A DNA stretch of 64,000 nucleotides from assembly GCA_028704555.1 (NCBI GenBank), contig JAQWFD010000004.1, positions 1 to 64,000 of the forward strand, in the 5' to 3' direction. The notes beneath the pieces were generated by a model. The model searched no databases and was not told the DNA's origin. It saw only the letters and a list, made by a program, of their open reading frames with translations. This DNA is from Desulfobacterales bacterium. Lineage in GTDB: Bacteria; Desulfobacterota; Desulfobacteria; Desulfobacterales; JAQWFD01. Both the position numbers and the translations under genes were made by a program. Shown here piece by piece: positions 15,460-23,791 of the stretch. Positions within the stretch are counted from its first letter, which is position 1, and each line of letters starts with the position of its first letter.

Positions 15460-17946
15460 ATGGAAAATATCGCAAAAGAAAACTCTAATGACACCATCGG
15501 CCGCATCCTCGTCGTGGACGATGAAGCCGAACTGATGAGCGCTCTCTGCGAGATGCTGGCGGACCAGGGATATGAGACAGCGGGATTTCTGAATGCCGAC
15601 GAAGCCCTGGCTGTCCTCAAGGAGCAGGAATTTGATCTGATGTTGACCGATCTGATGATGCCCGGCATGAATGGCATCGATCTGATCCGGGCCGGGCTCG
15701 AAATCGACCCCAATCTCATTGGCATCGTCATGACGGGACACGGTACGGTGCAAACCGCCGTGGAAGCGATGAAGACCGGCGCCTGCGATTACATCCTGAA
15801 ACCTTTCAAGCTCAACACCCTTCTGCCGCTGCTCTCCCGCGCCATGCAGATGCGCAATCTGCGCCTGGAAAACATGCAGCTTAAGGAGACCGTGGCCATT
15901 CACGAACTGGGAAAGGTTATCGCCCTCTCCTCCGACCTGAATTCGATTCTGAACAAAATCGCCGATACCGCGATTCAACAGTGCATCGCCGATGAAGTTA
16001 GCATCATGCTGCCGACGAAGGACGAAAAAGAGCTTTACGTGGCGGTCGTCCGCGGAGGGAACACGGAAAATCTCGGAAAGCACACGCCGATCGAGCAGGG
16101 CATCGCCGGCTGGGTAGCCCTCAACCGCGAGTCCCTCGTACTGCGGGGAGCAGTCAACGATCCCCGCATGGCACCGATCCAGCCGCGCGCCGATACTCAC
16201 ACGGCCATCTCCATGCCGATGATCTCCCAGGGCAAACTGGTGGGCGTTCTGAATGTCAGCATCACAAAAAGCCAACGTCCATTTACAGTAGGACAGTTGA
16301 AGGCGCTGAGCATTCTGGTGAGCATCATCTCCCCCATTCTGGAAAACACGTCGTTGTATATCCAGATCCGAAAGGCCGAAGAAAAGTACCGCTCCATCTT
16401 TGAAAACGCCCACGAGGGAATCTTCCGTAGTTTACTCGGGAAACGATTCATCACTGCCAATCCTGCTCTCGCACGGATATTCGGCTACGACTCTCCGGAG
16501 CAACTCGTGGCGAGTGTAACGGACATTGCCCGTCAGATTTACGTAAACTCTGATGATGCCGGCGAACTATCCCGCATCATGGAGGCAAAAGGAGAAATCA
16601 TCAATTTTGAACGCCAGGTTTATCGTAAAAACGGCAGTCGAATCTGGATATCGCTCAGTGCGCACACCGTCAGCGACGAAAAAGGCACTCTACAATGCCT
16701 TGAGGGCATTATCGAAGACATCACCGAACGCAAAGATTCGGAGTTACGGCTGAAACTGTCCAAAGAGGTCCTCGATATGCTCAACCGCCCGAAGGATACT
16801 CAGGAAATAATCAACGATATTCTTCACCTGTTGAAAAAGAACAAGGATTTCGAAGCCATCGGGATACGGCTCCGGGAGGAAGAAGATTACCCTTATTATA
16901 TGACCATCGGTTTTCCCGACCATTTCCTGGAAACGCAAAACTCTCTTTGCACACGCGAGACCGCCGATGAAATGATTCCTGATTCCAATAGCAACCCGCA
17001 ATTGGAATGTGTGTGCAGAAATATTCTTAGCGGACGGACCGATCCTTCCCTGCCATTTTTCACTGAGGGTGGAAGCTTCTGGACGAACAACGCCACAATG
17101 TTTCTGACCTCGACCGCCAAGGAGGAATGCCCGTGCAGCATGAAAAACCTTTGCAATCAAGAGGGGTATGAATCCATAGCGATGATTCCCCTGCGCTCTG
17201 GCAATGAAATTATCGGCCTTCTGCAGCTGAACGATACGCGGCAGAATATATTCACCCCTGACATGATCCATTTTCTCGAAGGGATCGGCGCCAGTATCGG
17301 CATCGCGGTCGCCCGGAGGCGCTTCATGGAGAAGCTCCGGCAAAGCGAGCTATCCTTGCGCAATACCATGGAGTCGCTTGTTAAAACCGTGGCGACCATT
17401 GTTGAAACGAGAGATCCTTACACCGCAGGACACCAGCGGCGCGTCGCCGATCTGGCACTGGCCATCGCTTCAGAGATGGACCTTACCGCAAACGAGATCG
17501 CCGGCATCCAGATTGCGGGCTTGATTCACGATATCGGAAAGATGTCCGTTCCCGCGGAGATCCTGAGCAAACCGACGAAACTTACCGGGTTAGAGTTCGC
17601 CTTGATCAAGGAGCATGCCCAGGCCGGATACGATATCCTGAAGGAAATCAAATTTCCATGGCCGATTGCGAGGATCGTTCTGGAGCATCACGAGCGGATG
17701 GACGGTTCGGGATATCCGCAAGGATTATCCGGGGAACAAACGCTCAAAGCATCCCGCATTCTGACAGTCGCCGACGTGGTGGAGGCGATGGCTTCTCACC
17801 GACCCTATCGCCCGGGACTCGGCATTGATATCGCATTGGATGAAATTGAAAAAAACAGGGGCGCCTTATATGATCCCGAGGTGGTGGACGCCTGTCTGCG
17901 TCTCTTCCGGGAGAAAGGATACACATTCAAAAATACATGGAAATAG
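15460..17946 (+). CDS. REC-GAF-PAS-GAF-HD-GYP response regulator, predicted c-di-GMP phosphodiesterase
   Basis: Likely output of the chemosensory operon. Domains of the 828-residue protein are as follows. A receiver covers about 15-130 with Asp64 (MLTDLMMPGMNG). A GAF domain covers about 145-290, and a PAS domain about 310-430 (KYRSIFENAHEGIFRS). A second GAF-like sensor (about 445-630) is rich in cysteines (LECVC, EECPCSMKNLC). The HD-GYP domain (about 640-825) has the metal motif HDIGKM (about 689) and the defining HHERMDGSGYP (about 743). HD-GYP domains hydrolyse c-di-GMP to pGpG or GMP. In Wsp systems this slot is filled by WspR, a REC-GGDEF cyclase, so the sign of the output is expected to be reversed. 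The Cys cluster suggests metal or redox sensing. Confidence 0.93.
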   Translation: MENIAKENSNDTIGRILVVDDEAELMSALCEMLADQGYETAGFLNADEALAVLKEQEFDLMLTDLMMPGMNGIDLIRAGLEIDPNLIGIVMTGHGTVQTAVEAMKTGACDYILKPFKLNTLLPLLSRAMQMRNLRLENMQLKETVAIHELGKVIALSSDLNSILNKIADTAIQQCIADEVSIMLPTKDEKELYVAVVRGGNTENLGKHTPIEQGIAGWVALNRESLVLRGAVNDPRMAPIQPRADTHTAISMPMISQGKLVGVLNVSITKSQRPFTVGQLKALSILVSIISPILENTSLYIQIRKAEEKYRSIFENAHEGIFRSLLGKRFITANPALARIFGYDSPEQLVASVTDIARQIYVNSDDAGELSRIMEAKGEIINFERQVYRKNGSRIWISLSAHTVSDEKGTLQCLEGIIEDITERKDSELRLKLSKEVLDMLNRPKDTQEIINDILHLLKKNKDFEAIGIRLREEEDYPYYMTIGFPDHFLETQNSLCTRETADEMIPDSNSNPQLECVCRNILSGRTDPSLPFFTEGGSFWTNNATMFLTSTAKEECPCSMKNLCNQEGYESIAMIPLRSGNEIIGLLQLNDTRQNIFTPDMIHFLEGIGASIGIAVARRRFMEKLRQSELSLRNTMESLVKTVATIVETRDPYTAGHQRRVADLALAIASEMDLTANEIAGIQIAGLIHDIGKMSVPAEILSKPTKLTGLEFALIKEHAQAGYDILKEIKFPWPIARIVLEHHERMDGSGYPQGLSGEQTLKASRILTVADVVEAMASHRPYRPGLGIDIALDEIEKNRGALYDPEVVDACLRLFREKGYTFKNTWK

Positions 17947-17997
17947 ATAAAGGGACAGCGGTTTTTAATCCGGGTTCACCAAAGTAAACGGGGCAAT

Positions 17998-18819
17998 TCA
18001 ACCGGAAGCATCTCGAACAGGTATCTGAATACGTATCAAATCATTCTTCCGCGCACCCAAACAGCGGGCTGCATTGCCGCCATTTACGGCAATTTCAAGA
18101 AAACCCCGGCTCCCGATAATCGAAAGAGCGCCTTTAGGCCCTGCTTCGCTGTAGCTTTCAGACAGGCCTTTTATTTTGCAGGCACCGATACAGATCTCCA
18201 GATGCCGGAACAGATGCTGTCCGTTAAAACCCTCCAGGCAGACTGTATCGATATTGGTTATCAAATTTCCAAATCGGTCAATGGACATGATCTGTCCAAT
18301 CAGTTCACCGCTTTCGGAGACATATGGCTTTGTAAGCGGTAACCGGACCAGTTCATTTGGATTTACAGCCGTTCCCAGTTTCCGGATATCAAGTCCCATG
18401 GACAGGTGTGCGGCAACAGGCGCAAAAATATCCCGGCCATGGAATGTCCGGCTAACGGATGTCAGCCAATACGCCGGCTGGTCCAACCGAACAGCACTCT
18501 CTACCGGGTTATGATCCATGACAAAGGTTAACACACCGTTATCCGGTGCTATAAACACAGCCCCTCCGCATTCCAGGGCAATGATATCCCGCCGGCTTCC
18601 AACACCCGGATCTACCCCAATAACATGGATGGTATGCTTCGGGAAATAAGGATATGCTGCCTGGATGATGTAAGCGGCCTGCATCAGATCCTGCGGATCG
18701 ATCTGGTGCGAGATATCGACGATGACAGCCGATGGATTCATTGACAGGATAACGCCCCTGAGCACACCGACATATTCATCTGAAAGGCCGAAATCCGTTA
18801 AAAGCGTTATAACTGGCAT
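17998..18819 (-). CDS. SAM hydroxide adenosyltransferase (DUF62 family)
   Basis: Enzyme of the DUF62 family, which hydrolyses S-adenosylmethionine to adenosine and methionine and is related to the fluorinase/chlorinase fold. It has the N-terminal ITLLTDFGLSDEYVGVLRGVI, the VDPGVGSRRDII segment, IAPDNGVLT, and the family signature FHGRDIFAPVAAHL. A C-terminal beta domain (about 175-270) includes DRFGNLITNI. The start at 18819 is chosen over the ATG at 18843 because an uninterrupted run of ten G residues, usable as a Shine-Dalgarno site, ends 3 nt before it. The product is 273 residues. It is convergent with the HD-GYP gene and downstream of ruvB. A broken relative lies at 4836-4910. Confidence 0.9.
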   Translation of the reverse strand: MPVITLLTDFGLSDEYVGVLRGVILSMNPSAVIVDISHQIDPQDLMQAAYIIQAAYPYFPKHTIHVIGVDPGVGSRRDIIALECGGAVFIAPDNGVLTFVMDHNPVESAVRLDQPAYWLTSVSRTFHGRDIFAPVAAHLSMGLDIRKLGTAVNPNELVRLPLTKPYVSESGELIGQIMSIDRFGNLITNIDTVCLEGFNGQHLFRHLEICIGACKIKGLSESYSEAGPKGALSIIGSRGFLEIAVNGGNAARCLGARKNDLIRIQIPVRDASG

Positions 18820-18881
18820 GCGCCCCCCCCCCTGATCGTACAACTAACCAACCATCTGAATTTACGAAGCGGTCGCGCTTC

Positions 18882-19925
18882 TCAAAACAAAGATTTCTGA
18901 CGGCTGCAATTCAGATGTTTACCGGCGGCGTCAGAAGCCCGCCTGCCGGATGAGGTTCTGAGGATCAAGCCGATCTTCAACAGATAGGGTTCAACCACAT
19001 CAACCAGCGTATCGGTCTCCTCCTGAAGCGTTGCGGCAATCGCCTCGATTCCTACGGGGCCGCCGCCATAAAATTCGATAATGGTGTTCAGGTAAGAGCG
19101 GTCCAGATGAGTCAACCCCATCTCATCCACACCTTCCAGGCTCAGAGACGCTTGAACGAGGGCTCTGGTGATTGTACCGTCTGCTTTCACCTGTGCATAG
19201 TCTCTGACCCGTTTCAGGAGACGGTTTGCGATACGGGGCGTACCCCTGGAACGTCTGGAAAGTTCAAAAGCGCCATCAATGTCAATTTTCACCTCCAGAA
19301 GCGATGCGGACCGCTCAACAATTTTTACCAGGTCATCCTCACTGTAAAAGTTAAGACTTTTAAAAATACCAAAACGATCCCTCATCGGAGAAGACAAAAG
19401 CCCGACACGGGTGGTGGCACCAACCAGCGTAAAATGGTTCAGCTTGAATCTGTGACTGCGGGCGTGAACGCCTTTATCAAACACAAAATCAACTGCAAAG
19501 TCCTCCATGGCCGGATATAAAAACTCTTCAACAATTTTTGGCGTCCGGTGGATTTCATCCACAAACAACACATCCCCGTATTCCAGATGGGTCAGAATGC
19601 CCAGAAGATCCCCGCCTTTTTCCAACGCAGGTCCGGATGTAACGGTTAAATTGCCTCCCATCTCATTGGCAATGATATGCGCAAGGGTAGTTTTCCCCAA
19701 TCCCGGTGGACCGTGAAACAACACATGATCCAGGGGTTCACTGCGCTGTTTTGCCGCCTCGATGGCGATTTTGAGGGTCTCCACCGTTTCACGCTGTCCG
19801 ACATAATCTGCCATGGTTTCCGGCCGCAGGGACTGAATTTCCGGATCGACATCAACCGGCAGGGACGAGCCCGTTAGGATTCCGGATTTATCCGAAGAAT
19901 ATGTCAAAATTTCATCCATTGCCAT
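18882..19925 (-). CDS. ruvB: Holliday junction branch migration ATPase RuvB
   Basis: Hexameric AAA+ motor that drives branch migration together with RuvA. The 347-residue protein shows [12 protein letters not shown], Walker [14 protein letters not shown], Walker B LFVDEIHR, the [18 protein letters not shown] sensor/arginine-finger region and the C-terminal winged helix ([20 protein letters not shown]). The last residues are divergent ([15 protein letters not shown]) but the domain is complete. The start at 19925 is chosen because GGGGAGAG lies 8 nt upstream; the open frame extends further but overlaps more of ruvA. It overlaps the ruvA 3' end by 14 bp, and ruvA-ruvB is the normal pairing. ruvC lies further upstream. 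Confidence 0.96.
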   Translation of the reverse strand: MAMDEILTYSSDKSGILTGSSLPVDVDPEIQSLRPETMADYVGQRETVETLKIAIEAAKQRSEPLDHVLFHGPPGLGKTTLAHIIANEMGGNLTVTSGPALEKGGDLLGILTHLEYGDVLFVDEIHRTPKIVEEFLYPAMEDFAVDFVFDKGVHARSHRFKLNHFTLVGATTRVGLLSSPMRDRFGIFKSLNFYSEDDLVKIVERSASLLEVKIDIDGAFELSRRSRGTPRIANRLLKRVRDYAQVKADGTITRALVQASLSLEGVDEMGLTHLDRSYLNTIIEFYGGGPVGIEAIAATLQEETDTLVDVVEPYLLKIGLILRTSSGRRASDAAGKHLNCSRQKSLF

Positions 19926-20535
19926 GGAACCGCTCTCCCCTGTAGACTTCGTCAAACAACTGTTCGGGAGTTGAAATTGAACGATTGCGTTTAAACGCCT
20001 GGGCAATCATCTGCCTGGCGTCATTGGGTTTATGCCCCAACTGTGTAACCAATACGTCCAGCACCTGGGAAGTGATGTGCTCCTGCCCTACGGCCAGAGG
20101 GGCTTCCCTTTGAACCCGTATGAATTTACCGACTTTTCCTTCCAACGCCGCGATAATTTTCTGAGCGGTTCTGGCCCCGATTCCTTTCAACTGCTTAAGC
20201 TTGTCCACATCTTTGGTTTCAATCGCGCTTGCGATATCATGGATGGAAATATCCAATGCTTTAACCGCCTTGAACGGACCGATATCGCCGACTGAAATAA
20301 ACTGCTGGAAAAACTCTTTTTCTTCTTCCAGATTGAATCCGATCAGCACAGGCCGGGGCTGACGCTCAGTCTGCTGATAATAAATATAGAGCGAAAGCTG
20401 ATCACCAACGGGTTTTGATTCCAGCGTTTTCATGACAAAAACGGGAACCATAACCTCATAGCCGATTTGATTCGCCAGAATCAGTACCCGGTCATCTTCC
20501 TTTTTCAGGAGTTTACCTTCGATATAACCAATCAT
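19912..20535 (-). CDS. ruvA: Holliday junction-binding protein RuvA
   Basis: Junction-specific DNA-binding subunit of the RuvAB complex. The 207-residue product begins [19 protein letters not shown] (OB-fold domain I). Helix-hairpin-helix domain II includes [15 protein letters not shown], and the C-terminal RuvB-binding domain III ([20 protein letters not shown]) ends after [12 protein letters not shown]. The start is placed at 20535 because the family always begins at MIG; no strong ribosome binding site is seen. A short GC-rich hairpin (20586-20600, GCGGGC/GCCCGC) lies just upstream. Confidence 0.95.
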   Translation of the reverse strand: MIGYIEGKLLKKEDDRVLILANQIGYEVMVPVFVMKTLESKPVGDQLSLYIYYQQTERQPRPVLIGFNLEEEKEFFQQFISVGDIGPFKAVKALDISIHDIASAIETKDVDKLKQLKGIGARTAQKIIAALEGKVGKFIRVQREAPLAVGQEHITSQVLDVLVTQLGHKPNDARQMIAQAFKRNRSISTPEQLFDEVYRGERFHGNG

Positions 20536-20982
20536 GTTAAGCCCAACGCTGCACAAACAAAATAGTAAAAAATAAAACAACCCAAGGCGGGCTACGCCCG
20601 CAACCCAAACAGCCACATTTTATGCTTATTCATAATTTGGGGATGGGTTCTATCATCGGCCATTTCATCATCCCCGTGGGAACTCAGTCGTATCCCGGCA
20701 AAAGAAACCAAGCACCTCCGTAAAATACCAGCCGCAAAAAATCACAAAAGTCACAAATTTTTTTTGCGATACGTACGTCTTTTTGCAACTTTTGCAACTT
20801 TTTGCGGCTATTAAGATACAAAATAATTTTTTTGTTTTTTTCCCAGAGTTTGAGAAACAAGGCACTAACAATGACAAACAGCTGAAAAATCAGTATTGCT
20901 ATATCCGGATATCACGAATGGTAATAACCTCCAGACGTTTTTTTGCATCGACAGGATAAATCAATCAATAATGCAGTACCGG
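20536..20982. other. Intergenic gap between ruvA and ruvC
   Basis: About 450 bp holding a small hairpin at 20586-20600 and a very A/T-rich tract (20730-20850) containing CAAAAGTCACAAA and two TTTTTGCAACTTTTG-like repeats. A 69-codon frame on the minus strand here (20668-20877) has low-complexity Lys/Cys/Phe content and no ribosome binding site. No gene is called. The gap separates ruvC from ruvAB, which are adjacent in many relatives. Confidence 0.55.
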
Positions 20983-21477
20983 CTACCGGGCCGGCATCAG
21001 ATGTTTATAACGGAATAAACCGATCAACGCGAGTGCCATGGCATCAGATGCATGATCCGGTTTAATGGGCATTGCCAATTTTAATAGATGACGAACCGAC
21101 TTTTCAAGCTGCCTTTTATCCGCGCGACCGCTGCCGGTCAGCACCTGTTTTGCTTCACGGGCCGGCACCTCGATCACCGGCGCATTGCAGCGGCTGCCGG
21201 CCAGAAGAATTACCCCGGTAACTTTCCCGAGCAAAATGCCTGACTTCGGATACCGGTCAAGCGAAAACACATCTTCAACCACCATCAGATCAGGACGCAC
21301 CGTCTCCAGGACGTGCGCGAGCTTCGAAAAAATCAGATCGAGCCGCTGTGCTAAAGGCGTATCTTTCGGGGTCGAAATGCCGCCAAACGAAAAGCTTTGA
21401 ATCTTCAGGCCTTCGCCACTGACGATTCCGATACCCGTTGACGCCAGTCCCGGATCAATTCCTATAACCGTAACCAT
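20983..21477 (-). CDS. ruvC: Crossover junction endodeoxyribonuclease RuvC
   Basis: Resolvase that nicks Holliday junctions symmetrically with two Mg2+ ions. The 164-residue protein has the RNase H-like fold with acidic motifs GIDPGLASTG (Asp7), MVVEDVFSLDRYPKSGILLG, and KPDHASDAMALAL near the C-terminus carrying the last two carboxylates. The length is normal. It is separated from ruvA by a 447-bp gap, so it may have its own promoter. It works in the same pathway as RuvAB. Confidence 0.96.
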   Translation of the reverse strand: MVTVIGIDPGLASTGIGIVSGEGLKIQSFSFGGISTPKDTPLAQRLDLIFSKLAHVLETVRPDLMVVEDVFSLDRYPKSGILLGKVTGVILLAGSRCNAPVIEVPAREAKQVLTGSGRADKRQLEKSVRHLLKLAMPIKPDHASDAMALALIGLFRYKHLMPAR

Positions 21478-21606
21478 AATAAATATCAGGGTAAAACATC
21501 ATATTTTACCCTTTCACCTGCATCTGATGTTTTGGAACCATTCGGCCGCCGGAACTGCGATATCAATAAAATACAACCCGTTAAAAGTTTGCAGAAATTG
21601 ACCGAT

Positions 21607-22509
21607 CTATTGGAAAACCTTTAATTTCTGCTGAGCAACCTTTGCTTCATTGGATTGAGGATGTTTTTTTATCAGCTCGTTCAAAATAAGACGGGCATTG
21701 GCCTTATCTCCCAGATTATAAAACGACAGGCCCTGTTTCAGTAACGCGGCCTGAACCTTGTTGCCCCCGGGATAGTTTTCAATCACTTTCTGGTATTCCA
21801 GAATAGCTTTTTCATACCATTTCTCACAATAATAGGTTTCACCGATCCAGAATTGAGCGTTATCTGCATTATCAGACTTGGGATTCAACTTCAGTAACCG
21901 CTGAAACCCTTGTCGGGAGGCTTCAAAATTATTTTGATCAAACGCCTGCTTTGCCAGTGCATACAGTTCGCTCTCGGAAAACACTTTTTCAGCCGGTCCG
22001 TCCGCTTTTTTCTCACCCGGCTTTATTTCGGAGGCTTCAAAATTCAGATACTTTTCCAGCTGGACAATCCGTTTTTCCAATGCATCCAGATCCTGCATCA
22101 ATTTATTCAGACTTTCATCCTCTTTAGCGCCCGCATGTTCCAGCGCCGTCAGTTTCTGCTGCAACAGATATTGCGACTCTTCCAGGCGGCCGCTGATGAC
22201 CTTATTTTCTTCCCTGAGACTGTCAAGCAGTGCCTGCATGCCAGCGGATCGATCTCTGAGTTCCAGCTCTTTTTCCTGGCTGACCGACGTATATTGATTC
22301 ATTACGGTTTGAAGAGTCTGATTTTGTTTTTTAAAATTATCGTACTGCTGTTTCAAATCCGTCTGGCTCTTCAGCAAGGTAGCGTTTTTCTGTTCCACGC
22401 GGGCAATCCGGTCATCCAAAACGGTGATATCCTCCTGAAGCGCACACCCGGATACCATAAAATACATGACGCCTGCGATCATGAATAAAATTTTGTGTTT
22501 CATAAGCAT
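21607..22509 (-). CDS. cpoB: Cell division coordinator CpoB/YbgF (Tol-Pal associated TPR protein)
   Basis: Envelope protein that coordinates Tol-Pal action with peptidoglycan synthesis during constriction. The N-terminus MLMKHKILFMIAGVMYFMVSGC has a lipobox (VSGC), so in this organism it is predicted to be a lipoprotein, whereas E. coli CpoB is a soluble periplasmic protein. A long coiled coil (about 25-150) is followed by three TPR repeats typical of YbgF (LYALAKQAFDQNNFEASRQGF, AQFWIGETYYCEKWYEKAI, AALLKQGLSFYNLGDKANA). The start at 22509 is chosen for AAGG 5 nt upstream; the longer frame runs into a repeat element. It is last in the tolQ-R-A-B-pal-cpoB order, the standard arrangement. Confidence 0.92.
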   Translation of the reverse strand: MLMKHKILFMIAGVMYFMVSGCALQEDITVLDDRIARVEQKNATLLKSQTDLKQQYDNFKKQNQTLQTVMNQYTSVSQEKELELRDRSAGMQALLDSLREENKVISGRLEESQYLLQQKLTALEHAGAKEDESLNKLMQDLDALEKRIVQLEKYLNFEASEIKPGEKKADGPAEKVFSESELYALAKQAFDQNNFEASRQGFQRLLKLNPKSDNADNAQFWIGETYYCEKWYEKAILEYQKVIENYPGGNKVQAALLKQGLSFYNLGDKANARLILNELIKKHPQSNEAKVAQQKLKVFQ

Positions 22510-22584
22510 AGTGACCTTGTCCCAGTAATTTGATGAACCCGCCTGCCGCGTTATGACATGCAGACGGGTTCTCATCCGAGGATA

Positions 22585-22787
22585 GTGCCCATCCATAAAT
22601 TCGGTCTTCACCGGGTGGGCACCCCTATGTTGCCAATCCGGAAACAAGAATTTCGAAGTCTGCGCTTATCTACCCAGGGTCAAAGGAATCAAGGGCTTGC
22701 GATGAGGCATACTGAAGTACGCCATACAAGCAATCCCGCAGATTTACTCAAAAAGTGAGTCGATAAGCGCAGACTTCGAAAAGGCCA
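22585..22787. repeat. Intergenic repeat, copy 2, with 20-bp perfect terminal inverted repeat
   Basis: Located between cpoB and pal. The left hairpin is GTGCCCATCC (22585-22594) paired with GGGTGGGCAC (22613-22622). Then comes a 20-bp arm at 22651-22670 that is the perfect reverse complement of 22762-22781 (GATAAGCGCAGACTTCGAAA). The 91-bp interior includes the mini-hairpin GGCATACTGAAGTACGCC and CAATCCCGCAGA. Copy 1 at 4661-4835 has the same order of blocks. No open frame is present. It could be a small non-autonomous mobile element or a structured RNA. Confidence 0.75.
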
Positions 22788-22825
22788 TTTATGAATAAAA
22801 ACGAGGCTGCAAATTACGTTGCGGA

Positions 22826-23443
22826 TTACTTTATGACAAAATGCGCTCGCCTGTTTTTCGACCAGGCTTCCTCCGTATTGCCCGGATACAGAGGTCGTTC
22901 CTCACCGTAGCTGATTGTAGTCAGTCGCGATGAATCAATACCGAGGTATATCAAAAACTTATGTGCGCTTTCAGCACGTCTGTCCCCCAAGGCGATATTG
23001 TATTCAGTGGTGCCCCGCTCGTCACAGTGTCCTTCGATAATCACGGACACAGTCGAATTCATTCGCAGCCATTGCGCCTTTCTTTTCAGGATATCCTGAG
23101 ACTCTGCATCAAGCGTCGCCTTATCGTAACTGAAATAAATATCTTCATTAATGAACTGATCTCTGGCTTCCTGGATCTGGCGTAGTTTTTCAGCCTGAGC
23201 CTCAGCCGCTTCCTCTCTTAACCGCTGCTCTTCGATCGATCTGACGGCCGCCTCCTGCTCTTGTTTCAAGGCATCCTGCCGGGCTTTTTCAGCCTCCAGA
23301 CGGGCCTGGCGGGCAGCTTCATCCTCTTGCGCCTGAGACATTCCGAGTTCGGACTTCACTGCCTTTTTAGCACAGGAGACCGTAAAGAGAAGACCTGGAA
23401 CGATGAGAAATAAAAACAGGGATATCCACCTTTTTTTTAACAT
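22826..23443 (-). CDS. pal: Peptidoglycan-associated lipoprotein Pal
   Basis: Outer-membrane lipoprotein that binds peptidoglycan and TolB. The signal peptide ends in TVSCAKK (lipidated Cys at about residue 24). A charged Ala/Glu/Gln-rich helical linker (about 38-95) is unusually long. The OmpA-like domain (about 95-205) contains [36 protein letters not shown] and [16 protein letters not shown]. The total of 205 residues exceeds the usual 160-180 because of the linker. The ribosome binding site is AAGGAG, and the leader is tandemly duplicated upstream (23421-23725). It lies between tolB and cpoB. Confidence 0.95.
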   Translation of the reverse strand: MLKKRWISLFLFLIVPGLLFTVSCAKKAVKSELGMSQAQEDEAARQARLEAEKARQDALKQEQEAAVRSIEEQRLREEAAEAQAEKLRQIQEARDQFINEDIYFSYDKATLDAESQDILKRKAQWLRMNSTVSVIIEGHCDERGTTEYNIALGDRRAESAHKFLIYLGIDSSRLTTISYGEERPLYPGNTEEAWSKNRRAHFVIK

Positions 23444-23725
23444 GTTTTTCTCCTTAACTAATTAATTCAACCAAAATTAAGCTTAAACTTTCTGGGGTAC
23501 GTTTACCCGGATATTAAGACTCATTGATAATGCATATTCATCTATGACCGGTTTAAAAAAATCTGCTTTTTAGGGCTATCCACCTTTTTTCTAACATGTT
23601 TTCTTCCTCCTTAGCTGATTTAATTCAACCAAAAACAAGTTTTAATTTTTAAATTGCGTTTACCCGGATACTGAGGGTCATTCATAAACACATTTATCTA
23701 ACACCGATTTTAAAAAAATCTACCT
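23421..23725. repeat. Tandem duplication of the pal start and leader
   Basis: About 150 bp covering the first pal codons, its ribosome binding site and its leader (23421-23567) recurs as a diverged copy at 23573-23725. Shared blocks include ATCCACC-TTTTTT-TAACATG, TTAATTCAACCAAAA, GTTTACCCGGATA and TTTAAAAAAATCT. The upstream copy keeps a start codon and an even better ribosome binding site (AAGGAGG) but ends after 14 codons. The whole pal-tolB gap (23444-23791) is taken up by this structure. Confidence 0.75.
23553..23597 (-). CDS. Possible 14-codon leader peptide upstream of pal (vestigial pal start)
   Basis: MLEKRWIALKSRFF followed by TAA. The first eight residues mirror the Pal start MLKKRWIS, and the ATG is preceded by TAAGGAGGAAGAAAAC. 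It arose from the tandem duplication. Whether it is translated, and whether that affects pal downstream, is inference; it may simply be debris. Confidence 0.35.
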   Translation of the reverse strand: MLEKRWIALKSRFF

Positions 23726-23791
23726 TTAAATGCCGTCCACACAATAAAAATTTCAATAGCCACGTCACATTCGACCGATGGATGGCAAAAA

